Shown here: piece by piece, positions 37,601 through 51,400 of the stretch
Layout of the letters: each line of letters begins with the position of its first letter
Numbering within the stretch: the stretch's first letter is position 1
Assembly (NCBI GenBank): GCA_963693285.1
Contig: OY848922.1
Location: 3,026,923-3,090,922, forward strand
Reading direction: 5' to 3'
DNA: 64,000 bases
Source of the DNA: Xestospongia muta
Taxonomy: Eukaryota > Porifera > Demospongiae > Haplosclerida > Petrosiidae
The notes under the pieces: generated by a model
Seen by the model: the letters and a program-made list of their open reading frames with translations, nothing else
Told to the model about the DNA's origin: nothing
Databases searched by the model: none
Position numbers and translations under genes: made by a program

Positions 37601-38746
37601 TCACCACAGATTTATCCTTTAATAGAATTGCTTTTAATTCAATTAACCTCAGTTACCATAAGAACCCACCACAGCTGTCTAACTAGATTAGAAAACGGGT
37701 TTAGTGGTCTGGTTTGACTTGTTTAGTTAAGTTTGTCAGCTGTGTATCTTTTTTTACCAACAGGTACAATCTATGAACATTTCTCTCAATGACACTAATA
37801 ACAAAAATGGATTTATTGTCACAATATCTGGAGTGAAACCAGCAGAATTAGAAATACCAAAATACATATCATTAAATATTTATGGTGAATCATTCTGGAG
37901 TACAATGAGAAGTCATTTCAATAGTCTGGCTATCAGCGTTGTCAGGTACATCAAAAGTATGAGAACAGACAACAACATTTGATGATATATAATATGTGTT
38001 TATGACTTCAATAAGCCCTGAATTATCAGTATTAAATCAGCCCTGATAGTTTATATATGAATTACATAACTATGACTTCAGTAGACCTGTTGGAATGTAA
38101 ACCTGATGATTACACTTACAATATCATATGACTTTCATACAAAGTGTTTATGGCAATTATTATATCCGTGGTTACTTGTGTTAGTGTTTATTTCTATGAA
38201 TAGAGTAGTAGTAGGTATGTCACTCATACTTGGCATGTTTACAATGTTATTGACAATAAAAATAAATGTTACTTATAACAACTTCCTATTGATCTTGTAC
38301 TACACTGGTGTATGATCAGCACATTTAGGAATGAAGGGAGAAAACCTTAACATTACAAGGAATATGTTTACTATGAGAACTCCTTTTGAAGTTTAATATT
38401 TATTGGAATGGTTTTTAATTTCAGTTCTGGTTATTGCTCATCTTTTATATTTTGTAGGTCTGCCTTTCTTCCTTATCAACTTACACCAGATTTAATTTCC
38501 ACTACCGGTTTTCAAGCAGGCTCCACCCATTTCCATGCCACTATTTGGATTGGTACAGGAGAGCGAGGACGACCCTCTATTGGTAGGGACTTGATAAAAA
38601 ATAATGCTCAAAAAGTCCAGGGGAGTTCGTCAGTTATGTATTGTACTTTGCTTTATTCCAACGCTTTTTATTTACCATATACTCCTCTGTGTTCTTATGA
38701 CATGCCTGTTGATCAAGCATGTAAAATGTTATTAGCAAATAACTAA
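34679..38746 (+). CDS. large multi-pass membrane protein, unrecognised (DUF2157-like layout)
   Basis: Four exons (34679-35109, 35595-37350, 37764-37945, 38458-38746) join in phase into 885 aa. Residues 1-20 (MQGRLLVLLLLSLTPLFSF) form a signal peptide. A short soluble part follows, TLSELLQNAKREGILNDTQV plus KALLQLAQ, of the kind that opens DUF2157 proteins. Then come about 16-20 hydrophobic segments (for example VLYFSGTLLIIGAYSLLMG, LVLMLMGYL), and a C-terminal soluble part of about 160 aa (FIVTISGVKPAELEIPK, HATIWIGTGERGRPSIGRD). I do not recognise the family with confidence; the DUF2157 likeness is an inference from layout. No transporter or enzyme motif is visible. An alternative start (GTG at 34667) is not favoured. 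The first intron contains a MITE-like element. Confidence 0.75.
35162..35399. mobile_element. MITE-like element in intron 1 of the membrane gene
   Basis: About 238 bp bounded by GGCAGAGACAC and GTATCTCTGCC, which are inverted copies (10 of 11). Inside, AAAAAGTGGGGGGGCTCA occurs twice in direct order, and there are long G and C runs. The G/C-tract content is unlike anything nearby. No coding capacity, so it would be a non-autonomous DNA element. No clear target-site duplication was seen. Confidence 0.55.
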
Positions 38747-39559
38747 ATTAAAAGTACAAGAGTGTGTGCTAAATATAGACACTAGTTCTATTTTTAGATA
38801 CTATATATTATTTCGAATTATATAACAGTTATACACGTGTTGTATGTTACAATAATTATGAAATAGTTTTGAGAATAGAATTTTGTAACTTGATCTAGTA
38901 GCTTTAAAACCACAAAGGAGAGAGGATGTTACATGTACACTGAGCACTATTCAAGAGAACAAAGCATCACTGACATAGGAAACTAATGAGCTTATGCATT
39001 TTGTATTACCAGTGAATGGTCACTGGACTTTGTTGTCATTATATCCTGTATAAGGAGACATATTGAGCAACATTTGTACTGAATTAGATCATTGATGGCC
39101 TCTTAATGGCTTGAGCTCATACAGGATAATGAAGATATATACAAATAGGCAATATCTGAGTGAGTCAATTAACATTTTTCAAAGTTGTTTTTCACTATAA
39201 TTATGAAACGAGACTAACAGTTTGTTGTGTGAAATCAATGAAGGAAGTCATCATAATCTTTCCCCTAAATCTATATGGCTAGTTTAGCTTTATGCTTTAG
39301 ATAGTATGTTCAGTGATTGTTTAATTCCTATATGGACTACAGGATACATCTAAAGGATTCCCTTTGATCTGGGTTGATAATAAAACCTCTGTGGTATCCT
39401 ATAGGCTAAAGTGGTATTTATTAATATGAAAGGGACTATCACTATACAACACCTTATATATCATAACCCAATTGTTATAACTACAATGTGAACATACCTG
39501 TTAAGTCTTGTTCCACAAATATTGGTAGGAAACTACGTTGCTTGATGAGAACAGTCATC

Positions 39560-39632
39560 AGTGCTGGTTAGTATGCCTTTCCGGAAAATCCTCAACTGGC
39601 CTTTTTTCCGAAAAGACACACTACCCAGCACT
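39560..39632. mobile_element. foldback hairpin element (73 bp)
   Basis: The left arm AGTGCTGGTTAGTATGCCTT and the right arm, ending CACTACCCAGCACT, are inverted copies over about 30 bp with few mismatches. The centre contains CCGGAAAA/TTTTCCG in the stem and a loop of about 13 nt (CTCAACTGGCC). This looks like a very short MITE or foldback remnant. On either strand it would make a stable RNA stem. Confidence 0.6.
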
Positions 39633-40079
39633 CAATGATCTGTTTATTAACGTCCAACTGGTAGCTTAAGTATTCCATCTCCCAACAGTTTGTGGTGACC
39701 ATCTGTACAAACAGACATATTAGCTCATTTTTATTGGGACACAAAAAAAAAGAACCATCTAATAAATTAGATTATGAACCAGCATGTTAAATATGCTACA
39801 GCTGCTTACAACGTGTTGGTTGACCTTGTATAAGCTTTCTTTAAGTGTTGTACTGCCTATTTGGAATTATATCAAATTATAAGGGAAGACTAGACCTTGC
39901 CCATGAGAGACCAAAGGAAACCTAACAACCAAATTGATTGTGAGTAGTAATATTGATGCATATTATAATATATTTTCTTGGTTTGGTGTGTGCTATAACA
40001 ACTTAACAGTTAACAGTTATGACTTACGATAACAAGCACCCTATTTTATCGTTGCTATAATAACACATAGTAATAAACG

Positions 40080-40430
40080 ACCGACTTACATCTGCAGTGG
40101 GACTAAGAGAGAGAGGGAAAGAGGAGGGGAGAGAAAGACGTTTTTGGCCTTCTACAACACTTTACTGCGACATCACGTTTTTATTGATCGTTTTCTCTTC
40201 GAGCCTTGCTCAACTGCAAAAGTAGTTCCCCCTCGGACTAATGTACGTATAGTGCACTGCTACTGACCTTCCCACGTGGAGGACGTGTCAGCTTTTTGTG
40301 GTTAATCGGTTCCTTTGATGTACCGTCCGTGATCAAGGCAGTATTCGGTGCGGGAGGGAAAGCAAAGCAGTTGTCGAACTAGTCAAGACTTAGCCATTCC
40401 ATTCACTCTTGGAATGTACCCACAAATACA
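40080..40430. other. GC-richer island of unknown role
   Basis: About 350 bp with clearly more G, C and CpG than the flanks, including a purine run (GAGAGAGAGGGAAAGAGGAG) and CGTTTTTATTGATCG, CACGTGGAGGACGTGTC and CCGTCCGTGATCAAGG. No long open frame. It could be a promoter/first exon of an unseen transcript or a structured RNA gene. The segment CTGCGACATC followed nine bases later by TTGATCG resembles the 5' domain of 7SK RNA, but only weakly. Confidence 0.3.
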
Positions 40431-40729
40431 ATGTTGGCAACCACATTTATTACTTGCTGTGGAATCAACCCCTACTGACTAATAGCAGTAAATGGATTCT
40501 TTGAATACCCCTGTGACAAGCTACTACCATTTATAGGCATTTTCCTCCCTTAGACAGGAAATTCATTCTTAGCATTTCTGGGCACTACCCTTATCAGTAT
40601 AATACAACATGTTTGCTAACACACATTTACACCTCCACTGATAATAATTTTACAATAAAAGCAAGTACATTAAAATACAATTACTTGGTTGTACAAACAA
40701 TACAATCACATTCCATAACTCTAATTAGT

Positions 40730-43715
40730 TTAGTCTGATCGAACATTCAGTGTCAATTCAACAGGACAATGAAAGATTGCCTCCAAATCTTTCTTAGCTT
40801 CTGCTGTGATGGCTCGGATAGTTGTACCTCCAGGACCAATGACAATAGACTATAATAACAAAGATATCTGTGTATACATAACACATGAGTTAGTCTATAT
40901 AGTAACATGAATTTAATAGATGACATCATTTCCTTACAGCTTGGCTACTTTTCTTGCAGGTTAGGTTTATTAGGACAATTAAGGTATTATCTTTCTTTTC
41001 CCAAACTGCTACAGACTATTATAGAAGGATGTTATATCACATGTTATGTCACGTGGCTTTGGTCACCTGTTTTATTATGTAAGGAAGTTCTTTGTGAAGA
41101 TAGAGAAAAAGCTTTTCTCGAACTGTCTCCTTAACAATAACCTCAGGAGGTTGGTCAGTTATCTCTTGATTGGTATACTCCCAGCTAGATGGATAGGTTG
41201 ATTCTAAAAGATATGTCTAACAATCAGTGAGAGTGGGAGAAAGAAGGAGGGAAGGATAGACAAAGGGAGGGAGAAAGGGAGATGGGATGTAGTTGTATAT
41301 TATAGGCTCATTGCTATAACTCAATTCATTGGTATTAATTTCACTACATTACCTTTGGTGACATGTAGGAGGAAACATAATACAGTTACCAGCTGTTTGT
41401 CTTATGTAAGTAATAAACTATATTAACAATCTCCACATTTCACTGTATAGTATTTCTAATACTAGATATCAGATTGATGTCAGTCTTACTAGCAATAATC
41501 AATGCTTTAAAATACATGGGAGAACTAAAACAAAACATTAACCTAAGTCATGTCTACTCACCTTATTATTTCTATATACATCCTGGCAACACAAGTGTAG
41601 ATAATAATATTTGTATATAGGTATGATGATAACCACTAATAAATGTAATTCTCAACTTAGTAGGTTTGTAACTTGAGAGATCTTCAAAGAAACATGAACA
41701 CCAACCACAATAAAAGGGACAATTCTACCATTAACATCCTAACTGGTATTGTTTTATTGGTTGGGCTGAAATGTTACCAATAGTTACGTAAGTGACCTAA
41801 CCACTAACTATCATAACCATACAGCTTCATACAAGCTTTAATAGAAAGAAACTTCACATGATGTCATTCCTCTACTCAACAGATGTTCCTGAACTAAGCA
41901 ATTAAATTATAATTATAAGGATAAATCCCATAATCACATACTATGTAGTACAGATCACCTTGTGCTGTTTATATTCCAGGAAAGGATACCACGACACATT
42001 ATGTCATATTAATAGTATAATTCCATATGTGTTACATTTATCATTTTAACTTAGTTAGAACCATAACAAGATTATAACTATCCTAATAAAATTTTTTGAA
42101 GCTATATATTTACCTATTGTGTCTTTATACTCATCCTCAACTATATAGCTCTATTTAACATATAAAATTGAATTTAATATGTGATATCTAACTGAAAATT
42201 TTAAATTAAAGGGTCGTGGACACAGTGCATAAAATAGTCACATGATTTTGATTTTTGAGACCCAAAATCTAAGTCATCTTGAAGCTACTTTTAAAAGAAC
42301 CTCAAAAACCAACTAAAACAATATTAACATGAATTGGAAAGTCAATCTGGAAGATTTCTCTGCTCATGCAATAGATTTGAGATGTGTATAATAACCAACT
42401 TACTCTTAGCTCATTAACACCATCACCACTTAATGCTGATATCATAAATACTTCTTGAAAGACTTTTTCCTCTTTGTCTAATATATGTGAGTCACTCGAT
42501 TCATGAGTTTCTTGGGGCATAGATTTTAAGAGACCATTGTCAATGAATGTGTTAGATCTTTTTAGATTTGATAAGGATTGTGTTATATCAAGTAAAATAT
42601 GTTTGTATCTCAATAAATCAATCTATAGTAAGATAATAAATGAATGTAAAGATAATAAATGAATGAATTAATGGACAGATAGCTATGTGGTTAACATACT
42701 TTATTGAGAACAAGGACTGCGGGTAGACGAGGATAGATTTGTAAAATTTGAACAACTCCAGGATCTAATGTCTCTCTTGTCTTCTTGTTTGAAGTATCAA
42801 CAACAACTATAACTACAACAGTGAAAAGGATATGTGACAACTAAACACTTTAAGAAGATTGCATGAAGATTATTAGGTATAATATCCTATACCTCACTTC
42901 AGAACTGGTAAATATAGTACAGGTTGTAGTGTTAGAGGTAAGTTATTATACTTTTGTATATTTAAATACTCTATTATTTCAGCTAAATTGTCTTTACTGA
43001 CTTAAATTAGCTTCTTCAGTTGCTCTCTGTGGTCCAGTGAGAAATGATTTAGATAAACGCAGTCTTCGTCCATATTGGTAAGGAATAAGACCTGGGGTAT
43101 CCAATAGAATCTGTACTGACAAATAACACTAATAACTACCATTACACACTAACCACTTGGTTGTAGCCCTCTGTAAATATACCTAGTGTTTTTTGTTGTG
43201 TTGTGTGTACTTTTGGCGACACTGATAACACCTGTGTGGAATACGTAATAAACTAAATAATAGAAAATTAACAAAATAACTGTCAATATTTATAACTTAT
43301 TTACCAACAATTTGAAATCATTATCAAACCTCTTCTCTAGAATTTACTTCTTAAGTAATAGTCTCAGAATATACATAATATATAACTACGACTACACTAG
43401 AAAATAAATACTACCTTTTGACCAATCAATTGGTTGACTAGTGTTGACTTTCCAGCATTAGGTGCCCCTATAATAACTGCTTTTAATACCCGCTCTTTAT
43501 TTATAGTAGAGATAGACTGGTTTATTACTTTAGTATCAGATGTAACAATGTCATCTTCAATTTCTACGTCTTTGACAGAGGAATTCGAGTTTACTAAAGA
43601 AATGGTCTTATTGTTTGAATTATTTACTTGCTGACTTACAACGTTTCTGTACTGAGGTTATCCTTCTACATATCGAGAGAAATCTCTGGTATGATCTTCT
43701 AAAAGAGACACTCAT
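40730..43715 (-). CDS. ERAL1: ERAL1, mitochondrial Era-like GTPase
   Basis: Binds 12S rRNA and helps assemble the small mitoribosomal subunit. It starts MSVSFRRSYQRFLSICRR at 43713-43715, an Arg/Ser-rich mitochondrial targeting sequence. G1 is IIGAPNAGKSTLVNQLIGQK, G3 is ILLDTPGLIPYQYGRRLR, G4 is VLNKIDLL split across exons, and MISALSGDGVNEL is the SAL motif. The C-terminal KH domain has YTNQEITDQPPEVIVKETVR, EKLFLYLHKELPY and SIVIGPGGTTIRAITAEAKK, ending LTLNVRSD. About eight exons. The introns total more than half the gene, and one near 41225-42400 is about 1.2 kb with no other gene seen in it. Divergent from DDAH. Confidence 0.9.
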
Positions 43716-43805
43716 TCTTGAACACGTGTATCTGAGCCCCACCCACATGTACCTGCAAGTTAATTAAAGAGTTAACCAGTATTAAACCACTCACCTTAAT
43801 TAATA
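43716..43805. promoter_or_regulatory. divergent promoter ERAL1 / DDAH
   Basis: 90 bp between the start codons, with CACGTG (an E-box) at about 43725-43730 and CCCCACCCACATG. Function inferred from position. Confidence 0.4.
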
Positions 43806-44767
<962 letters not shown>

Positions 44768-45439
44768 CTTGTATGCACCTGATCCCAAATAGAGAAACTC
44801 ATTGATATTGTTGTAGATATATTTGTATTAAATTTGTTTTATTAATCCCAAATATTTCAACAGTCAGATCAACTGTCTTCATCAATGGTTATAATACAAA
44901 AATACGAGCAATGCAAAAGTAATTATAACAACAACAAAGCAGCTTATTGATATTGTTACTACAAGTATTTTGTTTTTGTTTCTATGATATTCTTTAACTA
45001 GACCAATGATATTTAGTTGTATATAAAGATTGCGTTACTGCTTACCAGAAGAAACCTAAGCCTCAGAAGTGACTTTTGTTATGTTAATAGTAAAGAACTA
45101 TTATATTGCAATAAGAAAAATGATGAAAAGTTTTAAGTGCAATAATGAAAGATCAAAACAGAAACAAAACCAAGACAATAATACATGTAATAGAAAGATG
45201 GTAGATTATACTGAACACACTGAACATTAAGTTATAATAACAAATGGTTCCCACTTAAGTACATATAAGAGGAGCCATACCACAACAAGGCTACCAGTTC
45301 AATGTACTGATACAAACAGACAAACATGGTATGACGACCATGTGTATATATACGTGTATATAATTAAGTTCCTTCTACAAAAAAGAATTTATGTGTGCAA
45401 AAACAAGTTATACAAATTTATAAAAGTTAAAGATGAATA
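44768..45439. other. intergenic between DDAH and collagen 1
   Basis: 672 bp, AT-rich, holding both 3' ends and the structured inverted repeat at 44822-44900. A partial palindromic tract, TGTATATATACGTGTATATA, lies at about 45342-45361. No gene was seen. Confidence 0.6.
44822..44900 (-). repeat. inverted repeat with hammerhead-like three-way junction
   Basis: On the minus strand TTTGTATTA (44900-44892) pairs perfectly with TAATACAAA (44830-44822). Inside, ACAGT-TGATCTG-ACTGT makes a second stem flanked by TTGATGAAG and TGAAA, and TATT-TGGGATT-AATA a third. The order stem I, TGATGA, stem II, GAAA, stem III is that of a hammerhead ribozyme. The first core base is U instead of C and no clear UH cleavage site follows stem III, so activity is doubtful. 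Confidence 0.35.
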
Positions 45440-48400
45440 TTAAGATGATCGTAGTTCGTTACAGAAGCAAGCTCTACCAGCCTCAAGCCCAAACTCTGTA
45501 TTTCGTTGATCTGGAATCAGACCTGCTACTGGAAACCATGTAGGGTTGCCACTAAGAGACAGTTCACTCTTGTATTGCTTTGTAAACCATCCCGCTCCCT
45601 GGAGAAGAGAAAAAGCTCTCATATTTATACCTTAAACATTGACCATAAACTATAACTTAGTCTGAATATTAAACCATAAACTATGAGCTAGTTCATGCCC
45701 AGAGTAGATACAAGCATGCTACTTACCTCATCTAGAGATGACAATTGACAGCCATCACTGTCCATTTTGATGTTCTTGTCATCCAATCTCCAAGACTCAC
45801 CATCTGTACCAATAAGCCTCATATCATCAGTACGACCGTACGTTTGGCTGGCACATTTGTAACTTAACTTCTGTTGTGCATGACTGCTTAACAATTGTAA
45901 CATACTCAATTGATCAAATGGAATAGAACATTGCAGCTGTAAAAAATTTAAGACAACATTTGAATATACACAACACTAATTGTGTATTTAGAAGTACAAA
46001 AATGACAATTTTTACAGAATAACTCTCATCTCTGCAATATTATTAAAGGGGTATTGTCTGATTAGCTATAGTCAATCACTAACCTCAACTTTCTTATCTT
46101 TCTTTGATATCTTTGATAAACCATCATCTTGACAGTCCACGCAAGAACATCCAGGTTTAGCACAATATACTTCAACTGCATCATCTATTGAGCCAAGGTT
46201 TGGATCAATCCAATAGCGTCCTTCAGAATATGTGGGATTGCAAAGCATCAAGTCATAACAGGTACGTGCAGGATTGTTGCGTGTTCCATTGGGTCTCAAT
46301 AATTCACGAAGTGTTTGTTTAATATTGTCTAACTCATTATAAATTGTTAGAACACCTTCATTGAAGAGTTTATCAGACCCACTGTCTTCACTGAGATAGA
46401 AAGTATTGCCAGATTTCAAATCAAGTGGTGGCAAAGTTTCCTTTATATAAGAAACAGTCATTAAAGTATGAGAGAAAGTAACTTACACTTCCTGATGGTT
46501 GGGTTATATGAATTGTGACTGTTTCTCCTTTCTCTCCTTTAGCGCCCTAAGAAAAGATGTAACATTATTTCCCTGTCCAATCATAAAACTCACTGTTGAT
46601 CCAGTTAGACCTGTATTTCCTTTATGACCCTAACAATTACAAAATTTATTATTACATTTTTTCCATTATACATGCTTACAGTTGGTCCTGGTGGTCCCTG
46701 TACTCCTTGTTGTCCTGGATGACCATTCTCTCCTTGAGGACCAGGTTCTCCCTATGAAAAGTACTGTTAGTAATAATGTCACTTTAATCAAGTCCACCTT
46801 ATTGCCCTTTGGACCTGGTGGTCCTTGTAAACCAACTGATCCTTTGACTCCTTGGGGACCTGAATCACCTCGATCACCCTGAACACCTCGATCACCTTTA
46901 AGACCAATTTCTCCTTTTTGACCAACTAGACCTTGTGGTCCTCTGTCTCCAGCGGCACCCTGTAAAAGGATTAGGATTTATAAGTTTCAAAATGATAGAA
47001 AATTCTCACTGGTGGTCCAACTGCACCAGGTGGTCCATCTCCACCAGGAGCACCAGCCTCTCCCTGTAAAAATCAATATAATAAGATTTAATTATGAAAG
47101 TTACAGTACTTACAGTTGATCCTGGGGTACCATCAGTACCAGGAGGACCAGGCGGACCTCTGTCTCCCTGAGTGATGATAATACTTTAAACCAGATCAAT
47201 ATTAGTCTCATATAATTACCGGATCTCCAGGTTGTCCAGCAACTCCTCTATCACCTGGTGAACCTACAGCTCCTTTCTCACCTCGGGCACCTTTTTGTCC
47301 TGAAGGACCAGGTGGTCCAACAGGTCCAACTGGTCCAAGATCTCCTCTAGGTCCATCAGGGCCTTTAGGTCCTTGAGGTCCCTACAAACCAATAAATGGA
47401 TCTAACATTAGGTAACATTACTAACTGGTTCTCCTGGTAGACCATTAACTCCATCTTGACCATCAGTTCCAGGGTCACCCTAAACAACACACCAACTAAT
47501 TGTTTACAGATAAAAATGAGAGAAAAACTTACAACTGAACCAGGAGGACCAGATGCTCCAGTAGCACCAACATCACCAGGTGCACCCTGAAAATACAAAG
47601 TCATTTTGTTAATGCAAATTAGCAAGATGATACATCAATGTAATCATCTCTTACTAACAGGTTGTCCTTGATCTCCAGGTGGTCCTTTTGGTCCAGGATC
47701 TCCTCCAGTACCCTAAGCAACAGTGCTATACAACATTAGCTACAAATACTTTCCTTACAGGATTTCCAGGGGGTCCAGGAACACCAGGTGGACCGTTGTC
47801 ACCCTTTTGGCCTTTTTCTCCTGCTGTTCCTTGTGTTCCAGCAGCACCTTGTGCTCCATTGTCACCCTATATTGGTAATCCAATCAAGTCTTTTAAACAA
47901 AATTTATTTAAATACCTTGGCGCCTGTTTCTCCTGCAGGTCCAGTCAAACCAACAGGACCAGGTGGACCCTGTAGAAAATGACTATTCCGTATGTGTGTA
48001 AAAGAATGAATAGACTTACAGTTGGTCCATGATCCCCTCGAGCTCCTTGGGGTCCTTGTTCACCTTGATTTCCCTTAAAATATCAAATAATTAACATGCA
48101 AAAGATACTACAATGTTCTTTGTTTACTGGTAATCCTGTTTCACCATCATCTCCCTTATCTCCTCTATCACCCTGTAATCCTACAGCACCAGGATTGCCA
48201 TTAGTTCCAGGTGGACCACGTTCTCCTCGAGAGCCCTTAGCTCCTTTAGCTCCTTTGGTTCCTGATGTTCCAGCATCACCTTGTGCTCCCTGCAGGTAGA
48301 ATAAAGTAGATAAGCAGTTCTAAATTCTTCTTTTCATACTGGTTGTCCATCAGCACCAGGTGGACCAATGGGGCCTCTGTTTCCAGGTGGTCCCTATAAT

Positions 48401-51400
48401 ATGATGTGTTAAAGCAATAGTATTATCTGATGATTTAAGCTTACAGTTTCTCCTCTTGGCCCTTCAGCTCCAGTTTCTCCAGGAGGACCATCAGAACCCT
48501 AAAACAATGTATTATCAAATCATTTGTAGTTTTGTAGCTCACTTACAGTAGGTCCAGGTGCACCAACATCACCAGAGTCACCAGGGTCACCAGGAGGTCC
48601 CTAGAATCATGAAAAAAGTCATTTTAGTGTACTAGAACAAGTCCTGAAGGGGCTTTAAATAGAAATATTCTTACCTGAGCTCCTGTCAATCCATCTTGTC
48701 CTGGATCTCCTCTTTCTCCTCTCTCTCCTTGTTCTCCAGGAGAACCAGGAACACCTGGAGCACCTGCTTGCCCTGGATTGCCCTGTAAGTTGATATGACC
48801 AAATAATACAACAAACTACAATACTCTTCTGCTCACTGGATTGCCAGGAGTTCCAGCTGTACCAGGAGGACCAGGAGGTCCTTGTTGCCCCTAACAATTA
48901 GAATCAGTTAATAAATTTTGGAGGAAATCTGTGTGCTTACTGATTGTCCATTCTTTCCGGGAGTACCAGCTGCACCTGAGGGGCCTGATTCACCAGGTGG
49001 TCCCTTTGGACCTTGTTCTCCTTTATCACCACGATCTCCCTAAATGGTAACACTATGAACAGCAAAAATCATACTCAGTGTATATCTTACTCTCGCTCCA
49101 GTAGGTCCTGGGGGTCCTGGGGGTCCCGGGGGACCAGAATCTCCATCTCTACCATCTGCACCAGAACTACCAGCATTACCTCGTGCTCCCTATATGAGGA
49201 CAATTAGTTCATCAACCAAATATGAGAGAGATATAACAAACTTACTGGAGTACCTGGTTCTCCTTGGTTACCAGGAGGTCCTCTTGATCCAGAGCTACCC
49301 TACAACAAATATATCTGACGTGATATTTCTTATTCTTATTGCTTACCTTTTCTCCTCTGGCTCCTCGTGGTCCAGGTGAGCCATCTTGTCCAGGTGTACC
49401 CTTAATAACAAGGTGAGGTTTTGTAATAAAAATTAATACCAATATCTTACATGATCTCCAGGAGATCCAGGATGGCCAGGCTCACCATCACGTCCAGGAT
49501 CTCCCTGTAATTGTTGACAAATAATTATAGCACTACTGTTTGCCATGCAACTTACGGCATCTCCAGGTGGACCAGATGGTCCTCTTTGACCTTGTGCTCC
49601 AGTCAAACCCTAGAGACATTATATAATATATAAGAAGTATGACATACTAACTTGATCTCCAGGAGAGCCTGGAGGTCCTTGTGGTCCTCGTTCTCCTTTT
49701 AATCCTCTAACACCAGGAGAACCTGGTAGACCTCGAGCTCCTTGTGGACCTTTAGGTCCAAACTCTCCTGGTTGACCATTAGTGCCAGATTTACCCTGAG
49801 ATGAAAAAGAGTCTTTAATAATTATACTGTTTATCATTTCGGAACATTATATTCTAAAAATAAGGTTATAAAATATTCATTGGTTGTAAAATTTTTTACC
49901 CACACATTATGCTTTATTTACCCTTCGTCCAGTATATCCTCGTGAACCACGTGGTCCTGGTGTTCCAGATGTGCCCTTTTGTCCTTTCATTCCTGGCCAT
50001 CCTGGGAATCCTTGTTGACCAGGAGGTCCCTAAAAACAGAAGCGGACATCTTTAAAAGGTACATACATACAATGTAGGCAAATCTGCTAAGAGGCACATA
50101 CAGACTCAATAATGTTAGTAAACTACTTACAGCTGTTCCAGGATCACCAGGAGGTCCAGATCCTCCAGGCAACCCAGTTACTCCCTAATAAAGAATAAAA
50201 ATTATTTTTTCCTGTATTATCACATACTGTTGGTCCATCATCTCCATCTCGTCCATTATCACCAGGTGGTCCTGGTGTGCCCTATCAAAAATAAGTTTGT
50301 AATTGCAGTCAATTCAATATAATTTTCACTTACTACTGCGCCAGTTTCTCCAGGTGGGCCACTATTTCCAGGCAACCCATTCCTGCCCTATATTACTATT
50401 ACCATGGCAACATTAATATAAATGTTAGACATACTTTGTCTCCTTTAGGTCCACTATGACCTGGAGGTCCAGGATCTCCCTATAAATGTCCAAACATGAA
50501 TCCAACAATATGTAATCATTATGATGTCATACTTTATTTCCTTTCTCTCCTTGTAATCCACCAGCGCCAGGTGGTCCTGAACTTCCCTGCCAGATATATC
50601 ATATAGGCCATTTCTATTTATAAAATAACTTACAGCTGCTCCCTTTGCTCCAGGAGGCCCAGGAGGACCTTGATGACCCTACACAGCTATAAATGTAACC
50701 AAAGCAGTGAGAAAACTTACTGGAGGTCCATCTGGACCAGGTGGTCCTACTTCTCCATTTCTTCCTGGCACACCATCTTGACCTGATGCTCCTGGTGACC
50801 CAGGGACACCATCACGACCCTGATTAACAAAAAATAAGTTTAAAAGTCATAGTAAGTAGTAATACATACTGGGTTTCCTTGTATTCCTCTATTCCCTGGA
50901 AAACCTCTTGGACCAAGAGGACCCTAACAAATTAGTATAGTAATAATAATTCTGTGTAGTTCAATTTACCTTAACACCCTTTGATCCTGGTTGTCCAACA
51001 TCTCCAGGTGGACCCTACATCATAATATCACATGTTCATCATTATACAAGAAATAGTAATTTCCAGTTTATTAAAATATCATTGATATGTGTGATCAAAG
51101 TAGATTTACCGAAGGTCCAGGTGGTCCAATTTCACCAGGAGGACCAGAAGAGCCAGGAGGTCCCTAAAAGTGACAATCCATTTGAATCAAATGTAGTAAA
51201 CTGTCAAAGATCCTTACAGCATTTCCAGGTAGACCAGGTGGTCCAGGATCTCCAACTTCTCCCTGATGAAGCACAATTATGACACAAGTACTTTGAAACA
51301 TTTCTTACTTTATCTCCATCAGAACCAGGCCATCCAGCAGTACCAGGAACACCAGGCTGACCCTATTTTAACGATATTAAAATGTCTTCTGTCTCATAAT

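Larger units (their letters stand above)
38747..40729. other. 2-kb gap between membrane gene and ERAL1
   Basis: The longest gene-free stretch in the compact part. It holds AT-rich DNA, the foldback hairpin at 39560-39632 and a GC-richer island at about 40080-40430. No reading frame or splice pattern of a protein gene was found. Confidence 0.6.
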
